Origin: Siphonodentalium dalli | Taxonomy: Eukaryota > Mollusca > Scaphopoda > Gadilida > Siphonodentaliidae | Assembly (NCBI GenBank): GCA_032622095.1 | Contig: CP136062.1 | Coordinates: forward strand, 19,409,739 to 19,473,738 | Length of the DNA stretch: 64,000 nucleotides | Direction: 5' to 3' | Part shown: piece after piece, positions 25,008 through 34,102 of the stretch | Layout: every line of letters begins with the position of its first letter | Numbering within the stretch: the stretch's first letter is position 1 | Translations under genes and position numbers: made by a program | Notes under the pieces: generated by a model | The model's database searches: none | Seen by the model: only the letters and a program-made list of their open reading frames with translations | What the model was told of the DNA's origin: nothing

Positions 25008-25519
25008 TTAACACTTTCATGGCGGGAGCTGCGTTGGTGCAACATTAAATACACTGTGCCAATGCATATATAAGATAATACATGGCCTAATATATTAAAA
25101 AAAAATTATAAATTTTTCTTACATTCTTAAACAAATTTTATCATTTTTTTCTTATATCATTTAACAATTTTGTAATTTATATAATTTTTTCTTTCATTTT
25201 TTAACAATTTTAACATTTTTTTGATAAATTTTTTCTTACATTCTTTATTAATTTTTTTTACCGTTTTTCATTATATTCTTTAATAATTTTTATCATGTTT
25301 TAATCATCATTTCTTACGTTCTTGAACAAGTTGTGATCATTTTTTTCATTTTTTCTTACATTTTTTAACAATTATAAAAATAATGTAAAATTTGTTATAT
25401 AGGCCAATGCATTCTCCTATATATGCGAGGGGACCTATGGTCGACTCGAATATATAAGAGAATGCATTGGCACAGGGTTTTCGCAAAAAATCAGGAAGCT
25501 CCAGTCATGAAAGGGTTAA
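25008..25519 (+). mobile_element. TTAA double-hairpin miniature element B, 512-bp variant
   Basis: It runs from TTAACACTTTCATGGCGGGA to CATGAAAGGGTTAA. The left hairpin is shortened (about 25067-25097, GCCAATGCATATATAAGATA), and the right one is full length (about 25402-25470, GCCAATGCATTCTCCTATAT). The spacer is a degenerate set of T-rich steps with CTTACATTCTT. It has the same hairpins as 1324-1723 but slightly different ends. Confidence 0.82.
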
Positions 25520-26108
25520 CCGGTTGGACAGTTTGGGAAATTATAACTCAAGGGGTGCGAATGACGTTTTAGAGAATTAGGGTTTTTGGTCAGTAAGGGA
25601 GAGTGCAATTCTAAGTTGGAAATTCGACAACCCCAACAAAGACCTCTGAGGATAGGACTTAACAAAAAGCCCCCAAGCTTGTTGCTCAATCCTCTTTTGA
25701 ACAATTTGAGATTATATGTTATGTATTTTTTGTTTGTATTTCTGTTCTGTTTAGTGTTCAAATAAAATATTGTTTAAACCAAAGACCTCTTAGCCACGTC
25801 ACCTTTACCATCTAACACAGAGGCGTAGATTGGTATCTTCCACGGATGTAGATATATTTAGATATTGCATAAATAAGAAATGTTCATGGATATAAGAAGT
25901 ACTAACGAAACGATGTGGGAAAATCAACATCTGTCGATGGTACATGAATATGTCCTCGACGGTTGCTGAATCAGTTGCCAACTACACTACAAGTCATGCA
26001 ATATGGTTAACATATTGTCTGTTGTAATACTGGGAAATTAACATAACCATGTGTTAATGATAAATCAATTGTCCATTCCGTATTATGCACATATGTGACC
26101 CGCCATAT
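25520..26108. other. Spacer with an AT-rich 3'-end-like segment
   Basis: The stretch about 25690-25775 is T-rich and ends GTTCAAATAAAATATTGTTT, with a polyadenylation-like AATAAA. It could be the 3' end of a retrosequence, but I cannot identify a body. No gene is called. Confidence 0.35.
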
Positions 26109-26511
26109 CAAAACCAGTCGTAAGTCCGGAATTTTTGTACCCTGTGCCAATGCATTCTCTTATATATATGAAGAGAATGCATTGGCCTAACAATTTGTTA
26201 TCATTTTTTTTAAATAAATGTTTCTTACAATTTTTAGGACATAAAATAAAAAAAACATCCATCCCCTGCAGGGAGCCCCACACATATATAGAAGCATATA
26301 GAAGAGTGTCGTCTTCTCATGTTTGTCTGTGGCTCTGTATGGGTGAAATAATGAAATTGTTAAAGAATACAAGAAAGTTATTAAAATTGTAAAAAAAATT
26401 GTTAGGCCAATGCATTCTCTTATATATGCGAGGCGACCTATGGTCGACTCGCATATATAAGAGAATGCATTGGCACATGGTAAACAAAATCCCGACTTAC
26501 GACTGGATTTA
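26109..26511 (+). mobile_element. Double-hairpin element with non-TTAA ends
   Basis: The ends are AAACCAGTCGTAAGTCCGGA (left) and, in reverse complement, AAATCCAGTCGTAAGTCGGG (right), an inverted repeat of about 35 bp that is unlike the TTAACCCTT ends of family B. Inside are the same two hairpins: a collapsed one at about 26146-26187 and a full one at about 26404-26474. Either two families share a hairpin module or one captured it from the other. Confidence 0.75.
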
Positions 26512-26716
26512 GTGTAAACATATTTTATTCCAATCATAATAACATATATACATTTGACAAAGTGTTGACAATAAAACAGAATAGGATAAATGATTGTTGG
26601 ATTGGAAAAGGGATTAAACAACAAGCCCAAGGGGTTTTGTTAAGTTTGCTCCCTTTTTTTTTCGCGCCCACTCTTCATTAAGTGTAGAGGGGGGTCAGAC
26701 GGGAAGGAATGGAAAT
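26512..26716. other. Spacer
   Basis: Nothing is recognised. The minus-strand frame 26187-26630 runs through the hairpin element and is not a credible gene. Confidence 0.4.
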
Positions 26717-26990
26717 ATAATAATAATAATAATAATAATAGTAATGATGATGTTATGATAGACAGGAAGATATACACATATATATATATATATATATATA
26801 GCTATATATATATATATACATATACATATACATACATATACATACACACATATACACATACATATACAAACATATACATATACATACACACATACATACA
26901 TACATATATATATATATACGGATAGAGAGAGGGAGAGAGAGAAAGGGTGAAAGAAGACGGAAAGGGAGAGAGAGAGAGAGAGAAAAAATG
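26717..26990 (+). repeat. Compound microsatellite
   Basis: In order: an ATA/TAA trinucleotide run (about 26717-26741), a TA run (about 26778-26820), a mixed ACATAT/CATACA run (about 26820-26920) and a GA run (about 26920-26990). It sits just beyond the 3' end of the minus-strand LINE 27177-30420. Some non-LTR elements end in simple repeats, so part may be tail-derived. That link is inference. Confidence 0.9.
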
Positions 26991-27176
26991 AGACTGTCTG
27001 GGTAAAGTGATGATGTAATTCAGTTGCAGCTGATTGGTTACAATGCTGTACATATACTATTGTTTGTGTCATTGCTACGCCCGTCGCCGTGAGATGTCAG
27101 ACGATCTGGGGCGGGTAAATTTCGCGCTTAGCAGTAATTCCATGCTTTTCACGAAGTGTGTGTACCTATCATATCC

Positions 27177-27507
27177 TTATGAAAATCGCTTTGTTTTCAA
27201 AATATATCTTTGGACCGCGTCAAATATTTTAATATTATCACGATGACTGAGTTCCTGTGATCCGCACAAAAGAGTATGTTCTGATAAAATAACATTCGGT
27301 ATGGCGCATATAAGTTCAGTCATTTGTCCATTGTATTCAGGACATTCCAATAAGAAGTGATGTGCTGTTTCTATTTTGCCACAATGACAGAGCGGGGACG
27401 TTTTAATGTGATTACTCAATAAGTCAGAGTTCAAACTACTGCATTTTAATCTTAAGCGAGAGTGGAGTATATGTGATCTGCGACACTTATTGTGGTAGTA
27501 GTAGGTT
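27177..27507 (-). pseudogene. LINE 1, C-terminal fragment with CCHC knuckle
   Basis: On the minus strand the sequence reads (from about 27500) YYYHNKCRRSHILHSRLRLK, then SSLNSDLLSNHIKTSPLCHC and GKIETAHHFLLECPEY, and stops after KTKRFS. The C-H-C-G...H....C pattern and the HSRLR...SSLN lead-in are characteristic of the C-terminus of Jockey/CR1/I-group non-LTR retrotransposon polyproteins. It is the continuation of the reverse transcriptase at 28449-30420, separated from it by the 932-bp element 27517-28448. After removal of that element and one 9-bp duplicate, the two parts are out of frame by one base, so the copy is dead. Confidence 0.85.
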
Positions 27508-27516
27508 GGGGGCGCC

Positions 27517-28448
27517 TAGTCCAAGTCTTCTCGTACTAAAACCGGCTAAGATATTGGGATGGAGGTGCCGGTCTTTAGTCCGAGTTCCAGGCCCATGGTC
27601 TCCTTTGACACGAGTTAATCGTTAGTGACCCGCTCAAATAAAACCACAATTATATGAAATAAAATATCACAATTGCTACAATAAACGGATAGTTTCCGCA
27701 GAAGACATGCTATTTGATCTGAAACCCACATCGGTTGTGAATTGAAAGCGGTAATTTAATGTGAAAAGAAACTTTTGCCGCAGTGTTTACATATTTTTTA
27801 AAGTATGCGAACTCAGTTGACCTTGCGAACTGCGTTCGGCATTTTCCGGTGAAAATATTCCGTAGATATTCAATCAACCACGCACGATGAATTCTCCATT
27901 GTAATCGTAATTATACGTGACAATAAATAAATTATTACATAGATTAAATACATATTGAAGATATAAATGTAATACATTAAATAAATTACGGGAATTATAA
28001 CCATCTCACAGTTTAAAACAGTGTAAACACAATGACCATTAGAATATCATGGGGGCCGCCATTTTGTTTGTATCGAAATTCGTCTCGGCCAAAACAAACA
28101 CCGGACAATGCCGAAGTTCTTCGGAACCTGAGTTCGGCTTTCAGTTAAGTAAACAAACAGAAAAAACAGCGATGTTGGTGACAATCAACCGGAATATTCT
28201 ATGCGTAATTTAACATGAAAGTTAGATTATTATACACCATTATGACCATGATATGTCTCTCTTTCCGATGTATATAGCATCATGTATTGATTCATTAGGT
28301 AAATCGAGTAAAATACACCACAGATTCCCGCCACAGAACGTGGGCATAACTCGTGTGATAGGATTGGTATGCAAGCGGGCTGGGACTAAAAACAGCAAAT
28401 CGCCATCCCAATATCTTAGCTGGTTTTAGTACAAGAAGACTGGGACTA
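27517..28448. mobile_element. 932-bp terminal-inverted-repeat element nested in LINE 1
   Basis: The ends are 46-bp inverted repeats with three mismatches, starting TAGTCCAAGTCTTCTCGTAC at the left and TAGTCCCAGTCTTCTTGTAC (reverse complement) at the right. The element is flanked on both sides by a perfect 9-bp direct repeat GGGGGCGCC (27508-27516 and 28449-28457), which is the expected target-site duplication. A 9-bp duplication is typical of Mutator-like elements. I see no transposase, so this would be a non-autonomous copy. It splits the coding region of a LINE, which gives an independent proof of the boundaries. Confidence 0.85.
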
Positions 28449-30420
28449 GGGGGCGCCGTGTGCTTGCGTTTAGTGATTTTTTGAAGTCATCAATTGTATT
28501 ACAATTGCGTATTGTGTCAGGCAGAGAGTTCCACTCACTTGTAGCAGATGGCAAAAATGAATTCATGTAATAGTTGTACGAGATATCGGGTGGCAACCTT
28601 ACGTGCTCAAAACGGAAGTTATAATCGGTATCGTAAGAATCAACTGGGCGTACGAGATTTCTCAGTATAGATGGTGCTGTTCCTTTGATCATTTAAAAAA
28701 ATTGGCAGAGTTTGTGTTTTCTCCGTCGCGATGATAGTAGTTCCCAGCCTGTATCCAGTAGGAGGAGGTCTTTGTTTGCGCTAATTGTTGCCCCTGTTAC
28801 AATTCTAGCCATCTCATATTGAACTTTCTCTATGTCTGATGATAAGAAATCGGGAATGTTGTCCCATACAGGTGAGGCATACTCCAGTAAGGGACGTATA
28901 AAAGAAAAATAAACTTTTTCCAGTGTTGATCTGCTTGCTCGATATCTTAGTTTTCGTACCAAATACACTCGTTTCCAGGCTTTAGCCAGTAATGAGCGAA
29001 TATGGATCTCCCAGCTGCCTTCGTTATCAAAAATGAGTCCAAGATGTGTGTGGGTGTCAACTTCGTTCACTATTGTATCACCCAATGCCAAGGGTGGGTG
29101 TAATACGGGTGTATCTTTTCGAGAAACCAGGAGAGATTCTGTCTTCAGCGGATTAAATTTGACAAGCCATTTAGTCGACCATTTCATTAAAGTTTCTAAG
29201 TCATCATTGATAACTTTTGCGGCAAGATTGGGGTCTTCAATGGTTAGGAAAATCGAAGTGTCATCAGCAAAAAGGCGAATGTTGCATGTTATGAATTCAG
29301 TTATGTCATTTATGTATATCAAGAAAAAAAGTGGACCTAGGATGTATCCTTGAGGAACTCCCGCAGAAACACTCTGCAACTGAGAACTTGATCCATCAAT
29401 AATAACACGTTGTTGTCGGTGTTCAAGATATGATTCAATCAGTTTATGTAAATCCCCCGTAATTCCTATCTTCGTTAGTTTATAAAGTAGTCCGCGATGC
29501 CATACCTTGTCAAATGCTTTACTAACGTCACAGAATACACATCTTATTTCCTTTCCATCATCTAGGGACCTGCATATGTTGTCGTATATTTCTGTCAGTT
29601 GAAAAACAGTTGAGTCACCTTTCACAAATCCAGATTGATAAATTGATAGTACATGTAGTTTATTGACTTCCAGAAATTCCCAGAGATATTTATATATACA
29701 CTTCTCAAACACCTTTGATACACAGCTAAGTAGGGAGACTGGACGATAGTTACAAGTAATACCGGGATCTCCTGCCTTAAAAATCGGGGTCACATTAGAT
29801 ATCTTCCATTGGTGTGGGTAATAATTGCTTTCAATAAATAATTTGAAATAAGATGCAAGTGGTTCACATAAAGAAGATGCACAATGCTTGAGTACTCTAG
29901 GGCTTATTTTATCTGGACCACATGTCTTTGAGACCTTCAGAGATTTTAGAGCCTTATAAACATCAACAGACGTTATTGAAATACTGTCTATATATGGTCG
30001 GTCTGGTTTAAAATTGTCTTCAGGTAGAACCCTCCCGACATCATCGACTGAGGATATCTCACAGAAAAAGGAATTGAATGCATTTGCTTTCTCAGTCGGT
30101 GAAATCAGGAAACAATCACCTGATACCAGAGGTGGAATTGTGCGTTTATTATCGGAGAACAGAACCCTTTGAAGAATTTTCCACCACGTTGATTGATCAC
30201 TACTTCCATTGTTTAGTAAACGTTCGTTTTTGTCATCAAGTTCCCGCTTGCTTTTTCTAATGGCACCGATGGTCTCATTGCGTTTTAACCGGAAGTTGGC
30301 CCAAGCCTGTTGTGTGTCTTTCTTTTTTGCAATTTTATGAAGGCGATTTCTTTGTCTCATGAGTTTCCTGATATTTGAGGTGAGCCATTGTGGCATACCT
30401 TTCCTAATTACCACTGTCTT
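28449..30420 (-). pseudogene. LINE 1, reverse transcriptase fragment (5'-truncated, one stop)
   Basis: The minus-strand frame from 30420 down encodes the linker and reverse transcriptase of a Jockey/CR1/I-group non-LTR retrotransposon. Counting from the first codon of the open frame at 30459, visible motifs are NYRPVSLLSCVSKVFEK (237-253), the motif A region FCDVSKAFDKVW with its catalytic aspartate at 311, GVPQGYILGPLFFLIYIND (367-385) and the active-site box FADD (397-400), then a thumb region to 588. The expected N-terminal endonuclease is absent, and codons 1-13 are derived from the adjoining 98-bp minisatellite. So the element is truncated at about 30420. A TAA stop at 28693-28695 interrupts the frame, which reopens at once (MIKGTAPSILRNLV...SEWNSLP) and runs into the inserted element 27517-28448. 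The remaining C-terminus is at 27177-27507. The enzyme would copy its RNA into DNA at a nicked target. Confidence 0.93.
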
Positions 30421-31405
30421 ATGTGGGCAGTAGCCTCTATACGGGCGCCTGTGTCGCATAAGATATTATGGGTGGCGGGATGGGGGGTGGGTGGGCTCAC
30501 ATCATACTACTTATTTATGTGGGCAGTAGCCTCTATACGGGCGCCTGTGGCGCATAAGATACTATGGGTGGCGGGATGGGGGGTGGGTGGGCTCACATCA
30601 TACTACTTATTTATGTGGGCAGTAGCCTCTATACGGGCGCCTGTGGCGCATAAGATACTATGGGTGGCGGGATGGGGGGTGGGTGGGCTCACATCATACT
30701 ACTTATTTATGTAGGCAGTAGCCTCTATACGGGCCACTGTGGCGCATAAGATACTATGGGTGGCGGGATGGGGGTGGGTGGGCTCACATCATACTACTTA
30801 TTTATGTGGGCAGTAGCCTCTAAACGGGCGCCTGTGGCGCATAAGATACTATGGGTGGCGGGATGGGGGGGGTGGGTGGGCTCACATCATACTACTTATT
30901 TATGTGGGCAGTAACCTCTATACGGGCGCCTGTGGCGCATAAGATACTATGGGTGGAGGGATGGGGGGGGGGGTGGGTGGGCTCACAATATACTACTTAT
31001 TTATGTGGGCAGTAGCCTCTATACGGGCGCCTGTGGCGCATAAGATACTATGAGTGGCGGGATGGGGGGTGGGTGGGCTCAGATCATACTACTTATTTAT
31101 GTGGGCAGTAGCCTCTATACGGGCGCCTGTGGCGCATAAGATACTATGGGTGGCGGGATGGGGGGGGGGGTGGGTGGGCTCATATCATACTACTTATTTA
31201 TGTGGGCAGTAGCCTCTATACGGGCGCCTGTGGCGCATAAGATACTATGGGTGGCGGGATGGGGGGGTGGGTGGGCTCACATCATACTACTTATTTATGT
31301 GGGCAGTAGCCTCTATACGGGCGCCTGTGGCGCATAAGATACTATGGGTGGCGGGATGGGGGGGTGGGTGGGCTCACATCATACTACTTATTTATGTGGG
31401 CAGTA
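30421..31405 (+). repeat. Minisatellite, 96-100-bp unit, about 10 direct copies
   Basis: Units contain TATGTGGGCAGTAGCCTCTA, TACGGGCGCCTGTGGCGCAT, AAGATACTATGGGTGGCGGG, a G/T-rich tract and CTCACATCATACTACTTATT. Length varies in the GGGTGGG tract. The unit can be near a multiple of three, so a long frame (MWAVASIRAPVAHKILWVAG repeated) appears. I treat it as a repeat artefact. The array starts exactly where LINE 1 is truncated. Confidence 0.95.
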
Positions 31406-31705
31406 GATAAGTAGTATGATGTGAGCCCACCCACCCCCCCCCCATCCCATCTTATGCGCCACAGGCGCCCGTATAGAGGCTACTGCCCACATAAATAAGT
31501 AGTATGATGTGAGCCCACCCACCCCCTATCCCGCCACCCATAATATCTTATGCGCCACAGGCGCCCGTATAGAGGCTACTGCCCACATAAATAAGTAGTA
31601 TGATGTGAGCCCACCCACCCCCCATCCCGCCACCCATAGTATCTTATGCGCCACAGGCGCCCGTATAGAGGCTACTGCCCACATAAATAAGTAGTATGAT
31701 GTGAC
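31406..31705 (-). repeat. Same 98-bp minisatellite, inverted, 3 copies
   Basis: At 31406 the array switches orientation inside a unit: the plus-strand text goes from GTGGGCAGTA directly into GATAAGTAGTATGATGTGAG. Together with 30421-31405 this makes a large head-to-head inverted repeat. It forms the left part of an 883-bp tandem duplication. Confidence 0.95.
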
Positions 31706-32047
31706 TTATTTTGAACATGTATTATCTTTTCGTCTGGTCGTCGTCTGTTCATTTATCCTGAACATCCCTCCAAATGAATGATAGACCATTCCATGTCATA
31801 CTTTTATTAGAGAACGGGAGAATCATTTAACACTTCCATGACGGGATCTACGCTGGTGCAGCATTACATATAATGTGTCAGCGCATGCTCTTATAGTGCG
31901 AGACTCCCATAGGGAGCATCGCATAATTATACATGTACGTCACTACGAGAATGCACTGGCTAACACGGTTAAGATAAATATCGTTATGTCAATGTACATG
32001 TATTATCTTATATATGTGATGCTCCATACGGGAGACTCACGTATACA
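31706..32047 (+). mobile_element. Flank plus truncated TTAA hairpin element, copy 1 of an 883-bp duplication
   Basis: The TTAA start is at 31827-31830 (TTAACACTTCCATGACGGGA). It is followed by two degenerate fold-backs (31876-31920 region with GACTCCCATAGGGAGCATCG, and about 32015-32040). The right end is missing, because at about 32047 the sequence jumps into a 98-bp minisatellite unit. Everything from about 31408 to 32047 recurs, 883 bp further on, at 32291-32930, apparently without differences. Confidence 0.8.
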
Positions 32048-32185
32048 GGACTCACATCATACTACTTATTTATGTGGGCAGTAGCCTCTATACGGGCGCC
32101 TGTGGCGCATAAGATACTATGGGTGGCGGGATGGGGGGGGGGGGGGTGGGTGGGCTCACATCATACTACTTATTTATGTGGGCAG
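32048..32185 (+). repeat. 98-bp minisatellite, one direct unit plus part
   Basis: One complete unit in plus orientation and the beginning of a second, then again the flip into the opposite orientation at about 32188. This repeats the junction seen at 31406. Confidence 0.93.
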
Positions 32186-32590
32186 TAGATAAGTAGTATG
32201 ATGTGAGCCCACCCACCCCCCCCCCCCATCCCGCCACCCATAGTATCTTATGCGCCGCAGGCGCCCGTATAGAGGCTACTGCCCACATAAATAAGTAGTA
32301 TGATGTGAGCCCACCCACCCCCCCCCATCCCATCTTATGCGCCACAGGCGCCCGTATAGAGGCTACTGCCCACATAAATAAGTAGTATGATGTGAGCCCA
32401 CCCACCCCCTATCCCGCCACCCATAATATCTTATGCGCCACAGGCGCCCGTATAGAGGCTACTGCCCACATAAATAAGTAGTATGATGTGAGCCCACCCA
32501 CCCCCCATCCCGCCACCCATAGTATCTTATGCGCCACAGGCGCCCGTATAGAGGCTACTGCCCACATAAATAAGTAGTATGATGTGACTT
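32186..32590 (-). repeat. 98-bp minisatellite, inverted, 4 copies
   Basis: Reverse-orientation units. The last three correspond one to one with 31406-31705 at an offset of 883 bp, including the odd short unit in which the GGTGGCGGGAT portion is deleted (CATCCCATCTTATGCG at 31443 and 32326). Confidence 0.93.
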
Positions 32591-32709
32591 ATTTTGAACA
32601 TGTATTATCTTTTCGTCTGGTCGTCGTCTGTTCATTTATCCTGAACATCCCTCCAAATGAATGATAGACCATTCCATGTCATACTTTTATTAGAGAACGG
32701 GAGAATCAT

Positions 32710-32993
32710 TTAACACTTCCATGACGGGATCTACGCTGGTGCAGCATTACATATAATGTGTCAGCGCATGCTCTTATAGTGCGAGACTCCCATAGGGAGC
32801 ATCGCATAATTATACATGTACGTCACTACGAGAATGCACTGGCTAACACGGTTAAGATAAATATCGTTATGTCAATGTACATGTATTATCTTATATATGT
32901 GATGCTCCATACGGGAGACTCACGTATACAGGATAATTCATTAACACATGTTATTTCATAAATTTCAGGAAGCTCCAGTCATGGAAGGGTTAA
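32710..32993 (+). mobile_element. TTAA hairpin element B, 284-bp variant
   Basis: The ends are TTAACACTTCCATGACGGGA and, in reverse complement, TTAACCCTTCCATGACTGGA (right end 32974-32993). The two internal fold-backs are diverged from those of 1324-1723 but hold the same positions. The left 220 bp is duplicated at 31827-32047. Confidence 0.8.
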
Positions 32994-33012
32994 GAATGAT
33001 CACAGGTGTCCG

Positions 33013-33114
33013 GCACAATCAACGTCCGTGACTATCGCTGTCGCTGTCACTGTCGCTGTCACTGTCACTGCTCTCGCTGCTCTCGCTGCTCTCGCTGCTC
33101 TCGCTGCTCTCGCC
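33013..33114 (+). repeat. Simple tandem repeat CTGTCA/CTGTCG and CTCGCTG
   Basis: About 33030-33070 is a hexamer array (TCGCTGTCACTGTCGCTGTC), followed by five or so copies of a 9-mer GCTCTCGCT to 33112. Confidence 0.9.
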
Positions 33115-33572
33115 CGGCGTTTTCTGAAAATAGAATACAAACACTCAGGGATGTGGCGACATTTGCAGAATGAGGTCCACAGAGGGTAAATTTGGTGATA
33201 TTATTCCACACAGCGGGCCAGCATCACCAAATTCACCCTCTGTGGACCTCATTCTGCATGGCCTCATATGCTATGGGAGACGTACACTCAAGTTCCCAAA
33301 TGGTGAATATTGTGATGTGCACCTATTGGGAACCTCGACTATGCAACGTGTCGTCTGCCAATTTGTGGATATAGAGAAAGTAAACTAAAAAAGAAATAGC
33401 ACCTAAGTGAAGAAGATTCTATATAAGTTTGATAATGAAGAAACTCTCCATAGAATATGAGGCCTAAGCAGAATGAGGTCCCCAGAGGGGTAATTTAGTC
33501 ACGCTAAACTGCACGGCGGACTAACGTCACCCAACTCACCCTCTTGGAACCTCATTCTGCTTAGGCCTCAAC
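33115..33572 (+). repeat. 456-bp multi-hairpin repeat, copy 1
   Basis: It contains three fold-backs. The first (about 33164-33263) has arms GCAGAATGAGGTCCACAGAG and its complement. The second is smaller, around 33288-33330 (AAGTTCCCAAATGG ... CTATTGGGAACCT). The third (about 33463-33568) has arms GCCTAAGCAGAATGAGGTCC and its complement. A near-identical copy lies at 40781-41238, offset 7666 bp. This copy stops at the poly(T) that marks the 3' tail of the minus-strand LINE 2, so LINE 2 probably inserted at its right edge. Confidence 0.88.
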
Positions 33573-34102
33573 TTTTTTTTTTTTTTTTTTAAATTTAGAT
33601 ATCTTTATTAATTCCTTAGATATATAAGCCACGTTTTTACATAGCCCATACACACCCACGTGGCAGGGATAAGGGCGTTCTTTTTGTCTGAAATAAAAGG
33701 ATTAATTATATATTATACAGATGTTGTTTCATAACGCCCTTATTGGTAATATGGTAGTGTGTTCTACTTCATTGTGGGAAAATTAATACAAGTTACAACA
33801 CACAGAGGCTCCATACACACGGCAAACACTCCCTATATTATTCTAGGACATATAGCAGTATATGCCGTATGTATTGGAACCTATGTGTGTGGCATTGCCC
33901 CCACTTTCTGTATAGGCGTGGTATTTTTAAATACTAAATTAGTGACTAAGGAATTAATAAAGAAGAAAACAAATATCGGATGCTTTGGTGTATCGGGAAG
34001 GATGGTGGGCTGCTACGTACGTATAGATAGATAGTTTAGTCGAAGAGGTTGAAGGCGGTGGATGACAAAACCATCTCCATATATGATCAATACATTAACT
34101 GT
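33573..34102 (-). mobile_element. LINE 2, 3' untranslated region and poly(A) tail
   Basis: On the minus strand this follows the stop of the reverse transcriptase frame (34103) and ends in a run of 18 A (T at 33573-33590 on the plus strand), preceded by AATAAAGATATCTAAATTT. Such a poly(A) tail is the usual 3' end of L1-type elements. The plus-strand frame at 33759-34034 is not credible. Confidence 0.75.

Noticed and set aside
26187-27072. Minus-strand frames of 147 and 125 codons near 26.2-27.1 kb
   Set aside because: The first runs through the hairpin element and the second translates a compound microsatellite. Neither has a plausible composition.
29033-29353. Plus-strand frame opposite the reverse transcriptase
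   Set aside because: It is the antisense shadow of a well-supported LINE coding region.
30388-30714. Repeat protein MWAVASIRAPVAHKILWV from the 98-bp minisatellite
   Set aside because: It exists only where units happen to be multiples of three. Neighbouring units differ by G-tract length and break the frame.
33170-33388. 72-codon frame present in both copies of the 456-bp repeat
   Set aside because: It translates palindromic repeat text. Conservation is at the DNA level over the whole repeat and extends outside the frame.
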